DNA from: Allacma fusca
Taxonomy: Eukaryota; Arthropoda; Collembola; Symphypleona; Sminthuridae
Assembly (NCBI GenBank): GCA_947179485.1
Contig: OX359249.1
Location: 45,707,415 to 45,771,414, forward strand
DNA length: 64,000 nucleotides
Reading direction: 5' to 3'
A program made the position numbers and the translations under genes. Shown piece by piece: positions 42,101 through 53,586 of this stretch (positions are counted from its first letter, which is position 1; each line of letters starts with the position of its first letter). The notes under the pieces were generated by a model, which worked only from the letters and a program-made list of their open reading frames with translations, made no database searches and had not been told where the DNA came from.

Positions 42101-45100
42101 GTACAGAAGGGATAAAGAATTTATAGAGGAAAAAAATGTTGGAGGCTCGCTCATTAAAAATGAGAACTCCGTTGAAACCTGTATATGTCCCTCCTTGACG
42201 AGGGAATAGCGCGTATTTATTTATCTGGGTATAGATGTTGGTTGTGGGATTGAAGTTGTTGGTTGTGTGTATAGTTGTGGGTTGGTTGTTGTGTATAGTT
42301 TGATGGGAAGCTACAGTCTGAGGAGACTGGGTTCATCAAGATGGGATGATTTATTGTACGTAAATTATAGGAGCTCCTAACAATTTTTCACTAATCGAAA
42401 GTTATCAGATTTTTCTGAGCCATTTTGTCACTTGGGTATGATTTGTGCGTGGATTTATGTGTATAGGGGGGGATATATATATGTAGGGAGAAGTCATGTG
42501 TGATTGTCATGAATGTGCACATGTTATCATTATCTGTTGAAAGGCTTTTGAGAGTATTTTTTGTGTCTCGCCATTTAAGTAGGTATTAACTGCAGGCTGG
42601 GCCGGAGAGAGAGAGAGAGAGAGAGGTTGTGTGAGTATTGGAGGATTGTCTGATTGGTTAGTGGTGTATGGAGGAGAGGGTGTATGTAGATATTTTTATA
42701 TGGATTTTTGGTCATCAAAAAGAGTCGTCAAGTTCGAATGGTTAAGTTTTTGTGGTAACACAATACTTGAATAAAGGAACTCAAGTTTTATGACTGGGAG
42801 AGACAGGGTATAGTGGGGTGTTTTGGAGTGCATATGAGTTGCTTATCTTTAGGTGTCCTTTTTATCGAGAATGTGATGTGCATGGATTGTGACCCGTTGG
42901 ATTCAATAATGAATATTAGAAAATTGGGGTAGGTACATATGATGTTTGTGTATGCTCTACAGAACTGTTATGTATTTTTTCCTGGCAGAGTGGAAATGTA
43001 AAACTTGGAGCAAATATATGAACATGCCTTGTTATGTGAGGTTTTTATCACTTAATTGCGACAAGATCATTGTTTTTGTCGTTTCAGAACACCAGCAAAG
43101 GCTGTCAAGGATTTTTTTTTCTTGGATTGTGTATGCTCCACACAGTTTTAGAGTATATCAGCTCTGTAGTGTGGACTGTAGCGCTCAAGTTGAGTGCGAC
43201 ATTACAAAAGGTCATGAAGTCTCATTTGTGGAAATGTGTGCGTCGGAAAAACCACGGTTATGTAGGATGGGGGTAGCGCATACAGAAGTAGGGAGTAAAT
43301 ATGTGTGCTGTGTGTACTGGCTCATTATGCTACAGGGAATATTTTCCAATAGTTTTTTTTTTTCGCATTTACACATCAAGCTAGAGAAGATTTTAAATTA
43401 ACAACTTGTCTCGGCATAAAATTTGTGGGTATGAATTGGGTTTTTAGTAGTTTGCATTGCAATTCATCCGTTCTTTCAGCATTCGCACAGGTTGGAATAA
43501 ACTTGGGGTTATTATTCATGCATGAAATGTTTACTGCATTTGCATTCACACGATTATTCATCATTTGACTCATCGTCGTCATTCATAGCCGCATTTTAAC
43601 GTTATCAGCATAACCAACAAGTTAGACTAGTAATGCGAATTTAGAAAAATGCCAAATGACATGGCTGTCAGTTGAGTGGAAGTTGATTTTGGCTGTGCAT
43701 TTGCAATCAGTCAAAAAAGAGACTTTTGTAAACGTTCCTATACACGCTTCAAGGTTTTGAGTCATCAGGAGATTCTTATACCTTTCTCACTAAAGGTAAC
43801 GTCCATGTTTTCGAGAGTACACAGTGTCCATCATCTTCCACTTACATTTTTCATTCCTGTATGATGTTTTCATTGTGCTACTTTTCTTAAAATTATATTC
43901 TGAGCATAGATATAAGCAAAGGTTAAATGTTTGTACTTGCATTTATACTACTCGAGGATTACGTGCATACAATTAATTCCTCAGTCACTTTACAGTGGGC
44001 GGTAAGTTCAAGTTGTGACGGCTAGGCACTCATGTTGACTCTTGTATTATGCTTAAAAAGTTGTTGGCATTCGAAAGTCATTATTTGGAAACTATTTCAT
44101 GAAATGAAATTATTGCTTTTATTATCATTACAAATATCTCCTGCTATACGTACTTACTACATGCGTACATGAGTGAATCTTTTCTCCTCACAGACTTACA
44201 ATGCAATGCACTTTCGTGACCCCTAAAGTACAATCGTAAGCATTTGCTGCTTCGCCACTTGAATTCGATGTATTCAGATTGAATGAACGTCAAGCCTCTT
44301 GAAACTAATCCTCGGACATTTGGAACCCATGGCATGGCAGAACACATCCTGTTATGCAATTTATATTAGTCCTTCTTATCCTAGTCCATTCGCAAGCGCA
44401 AGGAAAGATAATAACACAGATATGTAGATAGGTATGTCTCTAAACTCTAAACACACACCATCACCACTACACTTCATACCATTAGATGATGCCTCTCAAT
44501 TATCACTGAACAATGGTTGTAAATATTATATTTGAAACCAAGCGAGAACAATAATTCAGTTTTTATGCTTCAGAAATAACACATTACATATGAAAGGGCA
44601 CCCTGTCTGTTGTTTCCATGTGTAAATGCATGCAATTCCACATGTGCATTTCTCTTAGCTAAAGCTACAATAACATTTTTATATAATATCCTTCTACCCT
44701 GTTCAGACCTAATCTCACAAATGTTTTCTGCCGACTACAGCTTCGTGCTTGCATGCCGTAGTCTACATACTGTTTTTGGTTAGCACTACCAGCAGAGATA
44801 CTGCTTGTCAGATACTAATTCTAAATTGCTTCCAAAAGTCAATCCTGCAGTAGGAGCCGAGTGATTGCTAGAAGTACTGTACTTCGTTATGGTTATATTT
44901 ATATTCCGTTTACATTTTACAGTCTGCTGAATTGCTGATTGAGCTAAATTAGAAAACTCTGATTTTAATGCTAAGGTCAGTACACAAGTACAACACGTAT
45001 TTAAAGCATGCTAGACTCATTATAACTTTTGCAATCACTTTTTTCAAGAACAATCAAGGGGAACACTGACAACACCTGATATTCATTTTGGCATGTACTA

Positions 45101-48100
45101 AGTTTAACCTGATAAAGCCTTCCGTTTACGTGGACAAGTACAGTCGCCCACCTCTTATATATTTTGTGAGGTAATTACTATGTATCCCCCCGAGTCTCGA
45201 GGTTGGTGCTATTCCGGCTTATGTAATCAACACTTTAGCACGTTTGCAAAATGCAAATACCCATTTATTTAATTTATGCTGTGAACTCATGACACTCCTC
45301 ACTCCTTGTTTCAACTACAAGATGCAAACTAAATAGTTCAATGAATTGAATTAAATGCACAATTCGCCAAAGGCTGTCCCTATTTGCTGAGTAATCTACC
45401 AAATTCGTCATAATTTTTTCAGCACGTTTTCTACATAAATGTCTGAGAAGCTTTTTGGTGAGCCAAATGTTTATATTCATAATTAAGCCTTCTCTCCACA
45501 ACCACTCCATTAGCATATATATACAGTTTCGAGTCTTATACGTGTACAACAACATGTTATGCCAGTGTGAAAATATCATATTTCATCGGGTCATTGTGAA
45601 AATATATTTTGAGACTTGCTAATTAAAATAATTTCCATACCCTGAATTTACAGGACCATACTGACTGTGCATTTTTGTATAAGTGCACCCAAGGTTTTTG
45701 AGCCTTGATAATGAAGCGTCTGGTAATGTTACTATGAGCCGTTCAATTGACTGAACTGACAGTACTTTTAAGAGCAAAAAGAACAAAGTTCTTTAAATGT
45801 CATGAGAACCTTCACATGGAAAGTTGTCTGCAAAGGCAACTGAATTACTGAGTTACACTTGGTTGATATAAACTTTTATGGAGTACTTTTACAAAGGTCG
45901 TTGAGAACTTAAAATGAAACTGTTCTTGACAATGTGGTATATTGGGTTGAAAAGTGCACTTCCAAGTGCTGTTCATTAGAAACAAGGTTAAAATGGGGCA
46001 TGGAAGTGCGTAATCGTTGGAAGTACAAAAACAAAACAATCCTTCCACGAAATTCATGCCTTATTTTACCCACAACGACGGCTAGGGTGTTGAGAATAAT
46101 TGACTGGACTTCCTTTGTTCTTTTACTCATAAAGTTAAATTTATTTTACTCTGACGCCGCCACTGTAGTTAACACCTTTGATGAATGTAGCAATCTAATC
46201 TACAGTATCCAAACGAATGTCAACTTATCCGAGTGTACGTATGTATGCTCAAATTCTCCGTCCCATTTGTTTTTCCCTTGACCATTAATAACTTTTTGCT
46301 AATACTCAAAGTATATGTACGTACTTGTGAAAGTTATAATTGGTTACTCTGTTCCTCAATCGGTGAATTGAGATGGTTGTGACTTTAAAAAGTAACTTTG
46401 AGCGGTATATCCACGTAGTGAAAACTCTGGTTACAAATTGTCAAAACTTTATTTGATGGGGACTGGGGAGACAAGTCGTAAACAAAATATGTAAGATGCA
46501 TGCAGATATGTACGTTATTTCCGGTGTAGCCTGCAAACTATTTAAAACTTTCGAATGAGTCGAGTTCCCAAGAAGGTCCTGCAGCTAGGTTTATTGGTAT
46601 CAACTTTACTGATAGTGGAGTTGGGTTGACGTCTCATACCACAAGTTCTATGAATAACACTCATTACAACTCTTGGTGCTAATGTTCTGGAATTTGTGCT
46701 AATCATTTTAGTCATTTCCCAAGACTCACTATCTTTGTGAAAAAAAAGTTTGGCGGTGCCCTTCTCAAGTGGAATCCGGAGGAATTGGATGACAATGTAC
46801 GTACATACACCATACAAATCATATTAGCATTGAGTTAAGAAATCAAGTTTACTAATATGCACAAAGGACATTTAAATTCAACGCAAGTATTTTACATTCA
46901 CATGCGTTCCGACCAGCCCCCAGTTATTTGACTTGAAAGGAATAAATCCAGTAATTTGGATGGAATTAATTAAAAATTGCAATCATTTTTGCAAAGGAAA
47001 TCCGTGCAGATCGGATTAGGAACCGGAGATCTCGCCCAGCCATGTATATGAATGGAGAAAAAACTATTGCAGAATGCATTTTCTGCTGGGCTAAAAAATA
47101 TTAGGTATGAAAACCTGTGAACGAAAAGAGATTTGTAGGAAAACTTTTCCTCAACTTGTAAAGTTTTGCTTGTAGGTCTGTTGGACCTTTTAGGTATACT
47201 TGAAGTATTTTGAACATTTAGATTTTATCGAGCGCATGCACACGCTTTTTCAAACTTGGGACTATGTATTCTCAATGTTTACAATGTGGGAGCGCGGAAC
47301 GTAGGGAAAAGTTATGTGTATGTATATAGAGCACGATGTTCATCCAGTTGAGGCAGACGCATATAATACAGGTTGAGCACGACATACTGTATAAATGTGT
47401 GAATTCGTATTGTCGTAGGCCTCTGCAGACAAACTTTGAACTACAAAAAGAGTTTTTTTTTACTGGTGCATGCGGACGAACTATGTGCTTGTGAAATGTG
47501 AACCCAAATTACGTCTCCACCTTAAGTACCGCACTCGCACACTCTTTTATCACTATCGAATATCTACGAAACTCCTGCCTTGAATAACGCATTTATGCAA
47601 TGCAATGGGTAGTCTCTGAGTATGTATACGCTACTCACAAGTGTTACTTGTTTAGAGTAAAGAGAGACGTAAGCTCTCGCTCGACTTTCCAGTTATCTAA
47701 CTCTACTTTCCATAGTTTCCCCTCAGTTTCGTACATGTAAGACAAATGCATATTTTAACAGTGCAGTCCGTCCGTATTATATGTATGTATAATGTGTGTA
47801 CTCTTGGATCACTTTACTCTGCTTGTAGTCCCTCCTGTATGTGTACATCCCAACTACTTGCATAATATATAATATGCGCTAAATTACATGCAAGTAAAAG
47901 GTGCGGGCGGATACACTCGACACACCATTACCTCCGTATACTTAGTTCGACTGTCATGTATGCACAAAGTCTTGCACAACCATTTTACAAACAAACAACG
48001 CTCTGTACTATAATGCTGGGGCCTACAAAAGCTCAATATATTTCCCAGACTGCATTTGTAAGTGAGCGGTGTTCGTGGTATTTATTTGTCTCCCCTTGGA

Positions 48101-48106
48101 TCTGCG
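42101..48106. other. 6-kb gene-poor stretch, G/T-rich at its left end
   Basis: No protein gene recognised. The longest open frame (42946-43401, plus) lies in the G/T-rich part and has no motif. A (GA)n run lies at 42605-42625. Plus-strand G far exceeds C from about 42.2 to 43.0 kb, which could mark a transcribed region starting near 42.06 kb. From about 44 kb the composition is mixed and I see nothing further. Confidence 0.45.
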
Positions 48107-48114
48107 CATGTATG
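48107..48114 (+). repeat. left 8-bp target-site duplication of the hAT element
   Basis: CATGTATG directly precedes the left inverted terminus TAGTGCTGTAAT. The identical 8-mer follows the right terminus at 50689-50696. Eight bases is the duplication length of hAT transposases. Confidence 0.85.
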
Positions 48115-48349
48115 TAGTGCTGTAATATTGTACTCGTTTAGTTTTGTACTTTTGTATTGTTTTTGTCTTTGGTACAAAACTAAACAAACAATATCCATTT
48201 TCAAGATACAAAACTAAAACAAAAACAAAACAGGAATTGAAAAAAACAATACAATCCAAATTGTATTGTTCCAAGGTTCTAGAGACGCTAGAAATTTACT
48301 AAAGTGATTGTTGTAATAGATTTCTAGAGCACATAGGAATTGATTTGTG
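48115..48349 (+). repeat. left terminal inverted repeat of the hAT element
   Basis: About 235 bp, A/T-rich with many TACAAAAC-type motifs, similar along its length to the reverse complement of 50454-50688 with small insertions and substitutions. Such long arms are unusual for hAT elements, whose inverted termini are commonly 10-30 bp. Confidence 0.8.
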
Positions 48350-48618
48350 TAATTGGAATCGTGAAAAACACGTCAAAGCACAAAAACTGGGCATTGACTA
48401 ATTATTGGTAGATTCGCCTACTATCGCCCATATAAAATATACACTTACATTGAGTATGTCATTCTAGTGTCATGTGACCATTAATGCGCAAATAAAGTCA
48501 ATCATAGGTGATTTACTACTAGTTACTCACCAAGTTTCAGTATAGGTCATGCGCCCCTTAAAACCGTAATCTGTCATGAGACTATTGGTGACCCAATAAG
48601 GTCAATTTGAGGTCGCAA

Positions 48619-49756
48619 GACCTTACTGTGTCACTAGTAGTCACATGACCTCAGATTGACCTACTGTGTCACTAGTAGTCACATGACCTCAGATTGACCT
48701 ACTGTGTCACTAGTAGTCACATGACCTCAGATTGACCTACTGTGTCACTAGTAGTCACATGACCTCAGATTGACCTACTGTGTCACTAGTAGTCACATGA
48801 CCTCAGATTGACCTACTGTGTCACTAGTAGTCACATGACCTCAGATTGACCTACTGTGTCACTAGTAGTCACATGACCTCAGATTGACCTACTGTGTCAC
48901 TAGTAGTCACATGAGCTCAGATTGACCTACTGTGTCACTAGTAGTCACATGACCTCAGATTGACCTACTGTGTCACTAGTAGTCACATGACCTTAGATTG
49001 ACCTACTGTGTCACTAGTAGTCACATGACCTCAGATTGACCTACTGTGTCACTAGTAGTCACATGACCTCAGATTGACCTACTGTGTCACTAGTAGTCAC
49101 ATGACCTCAGATTGACCTACTGTGTCACTAGTAGTCACATGACCTCAGATTGACCTACTGTGTCACTAGTAGTCACATGACCTCAGATTGACCTACTGTG
49201 TCACTAGTAGTCACATGACCTCAGATTGACCTACTGTGTCACTAGTAGTCACATGACCTCAGATTGACCTACTGTGTCACTAGTAGTCACATGACCTCAG
49301 ATTGACCTACTGTGTCACTAGTAGTCACATGACCTCAGATTGACCTACTGTGTCACTAGTAGTCACATGACCTCAGATTGACCTACTGTGTCACTAGTAG
49401 TCACATGACCTCAGATTGACCTACTGTGTCACTAGTAGTCACATGACCTCAGATTGACCTACTGTGTCACTAGTAGTCACATGACCTCAGATTGACCTAC
49501 TGTGTCACTAGTAGTCACATGACCTCAGATTGACCTTACTGTGTCACTAGTAGTCACATGACCTCAGATTGACCTTACTGTGTCACTAGTAGTCACATGA
49601 CCTCAGATTGACCTTACTGTGTCACTAGTAGTCACATGACCTCAGATTGACCTTACTGTGTCACTAATAGTTGCATGACCTCAGATTGACCTTACTGTGT
49701 CACTAGTAGTCACATGACCTCAGATTGACCTTACTGTGTCACTAATAGTTGCATGA
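48619..49756 (+). repeat. satellite-like array, about 30 copies of a 38/39-bp unit
   Basis: I count 30 occurrences of GTGTCACTA/GTCACTA-type cores at a regular 38-bp period. The last units of the array are 39 bp (GACCTTACTG instead of GACCTACTG). Internal copies are almost identical; the few variants (GAGCTC near 48913, CCTTAG near 48990, TAATAGTTGC in two terminal units) lie singly or at the right edge, as expected when unequal exchange homogenises the interior. Each standard unit contains TGACCTCAGATTGACCT, which on the minus strand is AGGTCA, 5 bases, AGGTCA. It also contains an imperfect dyad around ACTAGT and the E-box-like CACATG. Confidence 0.97.
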
Positions 49757-49770
49757 CTTTGACTGTTACC

Positions 49771-49826
49771 ATATTGATTATTGAATGTTGTAACGGCTGA
49801 GGCCACTATATCAACCAATAAAACCC

Positions 49827-49864
<38 letters not shown>

Positions 49865-49872
49865 TGATTATT
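49771..49872 (+). mobile_element. short retrotransposed tail with 12-bp target-site duplication, nested in the hAT element
   Basis: ATATTGATTATT at 49771-49782 recurs at 49861-49872. Between them lie about 45 bases of unique sequence containing CCAATAAAACCC, followed by (ATT)n to 49860. A unique piece ending in a simple-repeat tail and bounded by a duplication of this length is the mark of target-primed reverse transcription, so this looks like a severely 5'-truncated non-LTR or SINE copy. The AT-rich duplication weakens the case somewhat. Confidence 0.55.
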
Positions 49873-50453
49873 AGACGCCACCGATAAGATGTACTAGTTG
49901 TAGGTTACATGTAATGTGGATTAGTAAGACGTCATGAAAAAGGTCACGAATTAAATCAACACTGGCTAATGACAATTCAATGGCATCAGATATGATACCA
50001 ATGAATCGGTACTGATCAATAAAATTGGCTAACCGTATGGTTTAAATGTTGACCTGGATAAATCTAGTCTGTGTCTAACAAAGACAAAAGACCTAGTCTA
50101 ACAAACGAGCTATGCGATTTGTAAATGTAGTCCACGCATAGGGGACATTTCTACATCGATGAAATAGGTGGTAAAAGCCAACGGCTGAGCAAATTGAAAA
50201 TATAGATATCAGAGCCCAAGCGTCTACTCTATCCATCCTAATTTTAAGCAATGGTAGTGAATATTGTTTATTAAATTATGTTGTTCTGGAAATTACGATG
50301 TGGTTATTACAGGGATTATTCACAAATGGGTTGGTGCCACAGAATTGCACCCTTCAAAATTCGACCGTCAACAGATTCAATGCATCTCTTATGGGAGATT
50401 AGTCAATGACTGGTTTTTTGTTCTTTCACGTAATTTTTAAACAACAAAAGTTG

Positions 50454-50688
50454 GACAAATCAATTCCTACGTGCTCTTGAACTCAGATACAACTATCACT
50501 TTAGCAAATTTATAGCGTCTTCTAGAACCTTAGAACAATACAATACAGATTGTACAAAAACAAAAACAATCTGATAGAAGTACAAAACAAAAACAAAACT
50601 CGGAGTACAAAACAATATCTTAGTTGTACTACTTTTGTACTTTTCGCCAAAGTACAATACAATACTAAAAGGACAAATTACAGCACTA
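50454..50688 (-). repeat. right terminal inverted repeat of the hAT element
   Basis: Reverse complement partner of 48115-48349. It ends in ATTACAGCACTA and is followed at once by the second CATGTATG duplication (50689-50696). Confidence 0.8.
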
Positions 50689-53304
50689 CATGTATGTATG
50701 TATCTATATTACTCCTGTGAATGTAGAGCCCAGTACAGTTTGTAAAATCTGTAGGGGCCTCCAAACCTTACTTACACGCATAAGGCTTTTTCATGCCTAG
50801 CTGAACTGAACTGTATTTCATGAATCCTTGTATCTACATATAAAGTTTGTGTAGTGTATTGTGATGGTATCAGAATCATAACATCTTTTGGAGCCTTAAA
50901 TGGTGGAGGGTCTCTTCTCACCCATACAAACGGTATCCTCTATTTTCTGCTACACATAAAGTCATCTCGAGCTGAAAACATAGTGTGGGCATACAAAAAG
51001 TAATTTAACTTGTTTCTCATGAGCATACATACGGCTCAGCATGTACCAAATATGTAGCTTTTTCCTTTCCCCAATGCCATAAAACGATGTACGAGAGACC
51101 TATCACTCGTTCACACTGAAACTTCCGTGTGCGCGTAGTATGTGTGAGAACCATCAACTGACGATAAGCTCTTTGCTTATGTACAAGTTCAATGTATCTT
51201 CCGTATCTCACACTTCTTGTCTACACATTTCTTCCTTGCAGGGTTGTTTTCTTTTCCCATACTACACCAACAGACTACTCAATCTTGATGAATGTGTCTC
51301 TCCTTTGGTTCCCTATGTATCAGGGCAGGAAGAATTCCTATTAAAACGGGGTTCCACTGGAGTGTGGAGTGTGTTGCAATATGGAACATAACGTACGTTC
51401 AGTAATGGAGCTTTTACCTTTTTCTCAGACTTGTTTTATTTTTTGCAGTGCACTGTGTACCACGCACGTATTGGTTCATTGCGATAGAGCATTAAGGATT
51501 ATGTGTGCCTTTAATGGACAGAAATAACACTACAATTGATAGTTTTACAGAAGTACTATTGTTGAGGATTCATTTCTACTTTCAAATGAATTAATTTCAA
51601 ATTAGTGGAGCAACTAACATCCTACAGATATGATTACGTGTAGGGGGGGGCATGTTCACAAACAACCCACTGTTAACTTAAAAGGATTTTAGTCGTAAAC
51701 ATCAAACATAAATACTTTTAGTTCCTCTGACACATGTGGCTTCTGCGGAAATTAATATATTTCTGTTCACCAGCTCTCGATTTTTCCACTGCATTACTTC
51801 ACTTTTCGTTTGTTGTTAGTTGTAGAAGCTATTCCATGTAGGAATTTGCTGGTAAACAAATCAATGATTGATGAACAATACTCTATTTTTTTAAAAACTG
51901 GAGTCACTATTGAAGCTGTGAGGTCATCACGAAAGTTTGAAAATAAAATGGGAAGCGAGAAATATGCTTTGATACTTGAATGGAATACTCTGGTACTGAA
52001 AGGATCCGTACGGAAGGAATCGACTTCATGATGGTTGTTCCTTCCTCCACTTTGAATAATTATTCTAAATGGGAGTTGAGTAGGAGTAATTAGTAGGTTT
52101 AAGTCGATAATTACAACTCTGAGCCTCATGTTTTCCTGCAACTGACATGTGTACATATGCACACTCATGAATATTTCAGGAGGTAATTTACTCCCACTCA
52201 GCATATCGTTAACAAGTTTATGTAGATACTTTATAATCCGTTTAATAATTTCCTCAAGTTAGACATAATTGATGTATCGTGCTTTATTAGGGATGATTAT
52301 CGTCAATTTCTGACCGTGGAACTCATCCTTTTAAAATCATCCCATTGAGTAGTATTGACAGAGTTAAAAGGAATGGTTTCATCGGATTGCATCATTCCCT
52401 ATCATCGACTACAGAGGAAGTACACTGTTGATCATGACGGTTTGACACGCAGTAAAGCCATTCAAGTGAGACGAAGGCAGGTATGAGAAAGTAATGGAAT
52501 CATGTGAGTAAATAATTGGAAAACCTTTGTAAACTTGAGATGATAAAGTAGAGAAAATTATGAGTCACACATTCTACATGGATACATATATACTTTTGTA
52601 ATCTGCGTCGTTGCTGGAAGACTCGAGTTTTTTTTATCCTACTACAACTAAATCCAGTAAAATATTTACGTTTGTGCTATTTTCGTTTATCCTCCCAGAG
52701 TCATATATTCTCTGGAACCTTGTCACAGTGCATATTTAGGTTGACTTGAAAAGGCTCTATAAAACTCTGCACATTTGAAGAGCAGAGACGGGTGACTCGG
52801 AGAGGTTGCATATAGAATTTAATACATAACCAGGAGGCAGAAAGTAGCTGCACTTATAGAGCCACACACACTCACATATACACACATACACACATACACA
52901 CATACACACACACACGATAGGAATATTTCTTTACTTTCAGCAACAATAAGTATCTACGTTAATATGGAGTAAAAAAGAAGGAAAAAGGAGAGAATGTTCC
53001 TGCCTGCATACGAGATGTGTGGAAGTTCTGGGACTGAGTCACCGCGTATAAATACCGCGTATTGATGTAACAATGTTGGGAATATGCTGTAGTAAGCAGC
53101 TTCTTTCCACTTATAAGTATTTACTTTAAACTTTGGGACGGCTATGTAACCCTGCAATAGAAACTTTCTGTTGTGTGTAAAAGCACTGCACTACTAGGAC
53201 GGTGGCAGAGGTACTTACTGAGTATGTACGTAGGGTTCGTGGAGGCATATGAATCGTAGTGGATCTTGCTGGATTGCCATGGCTATCTTTTACCAGCTAC
53301 CCCC

Positions 53305-53347
<43 letters not shown>

Positions 53348-53547
53348 GCTTTGTTGAGTGCCTATATATGATAATATAATATTGCTCTCCTATAACGAGT
53401 TGAGAGAGAGAAAGATGTAATGGTGAACATACCCAAATAAAATGTCTAAACGTAAAGTTACATGCTCGGTCTAGAGTCCGCCTGTACTTACCCAAGTTGG
53501 GTTGAAGTAGTCGTACAAGTTTTTTTTTCTTTCTCCCTCGTTCTCTC

Positions 53548-53584
<37 letters not shown>
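53305..53584 (+). repeat. paired (CT)n microsatellites
   Basis: Two CT tracts of about 40 and 33 bases (53305-53346 and 53552-53584) lie in the same orientation about 200 bp apart. Confidence 0.9.

Positions 53585-53586
<2 letters not shown>

Larger units (their letters stand above)
48115..50688. mobile_element. non-autonomous hAT-superfamily DNA transposon, 2574 bp, with internal satellite
   Basis: Seen: the left end TAGTGCTGTAATATTGTACT and the right end read inward (TAGTGCTGTAATTTGTCCTT) are inverted copies. The similarity continues for about 235 bp at each end (48115-48349 and 50454-50688), including GGTTCTAGA.GACGCTA and TAGGAATTGATTTGT on both sides. A perfect 8-bp duplication flanks it. 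Termini fit the hAT pattern YARNG. The interior has no open frame resembling a transposase, so it must be mobilised in trans. It carries a 30-unit tandem array (48619-49756) and a nested retro-tail (49783-49860). A smaller inverted pair inside the left arm (TTTAGTTTTGTAC and GTACAAAACTAAA) can form a terminal hairpin. Superfamily call is from termini and duplication length only. Confidence 0.85.

Noticed and set aside
42946..43401. 151-codon plus-strand open frame
   Set aside because: No recognisable domain or motif, and it lies in G/T-rich sequence where stop codons on this strand are scarce in some frames; kept only as part of the possible transcript.
48619..49756. CRISPR-like regular direct repeats
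   Set aside because: Units abut one another with no unique spacers, and the host is clearly eukaryotic; this is a tandem satellite.
51794..52204. 136-codon minus-strand open frame
   Set aside because: No motif or family resemblance and a competing open frame on the opposite strand; treated as chance.
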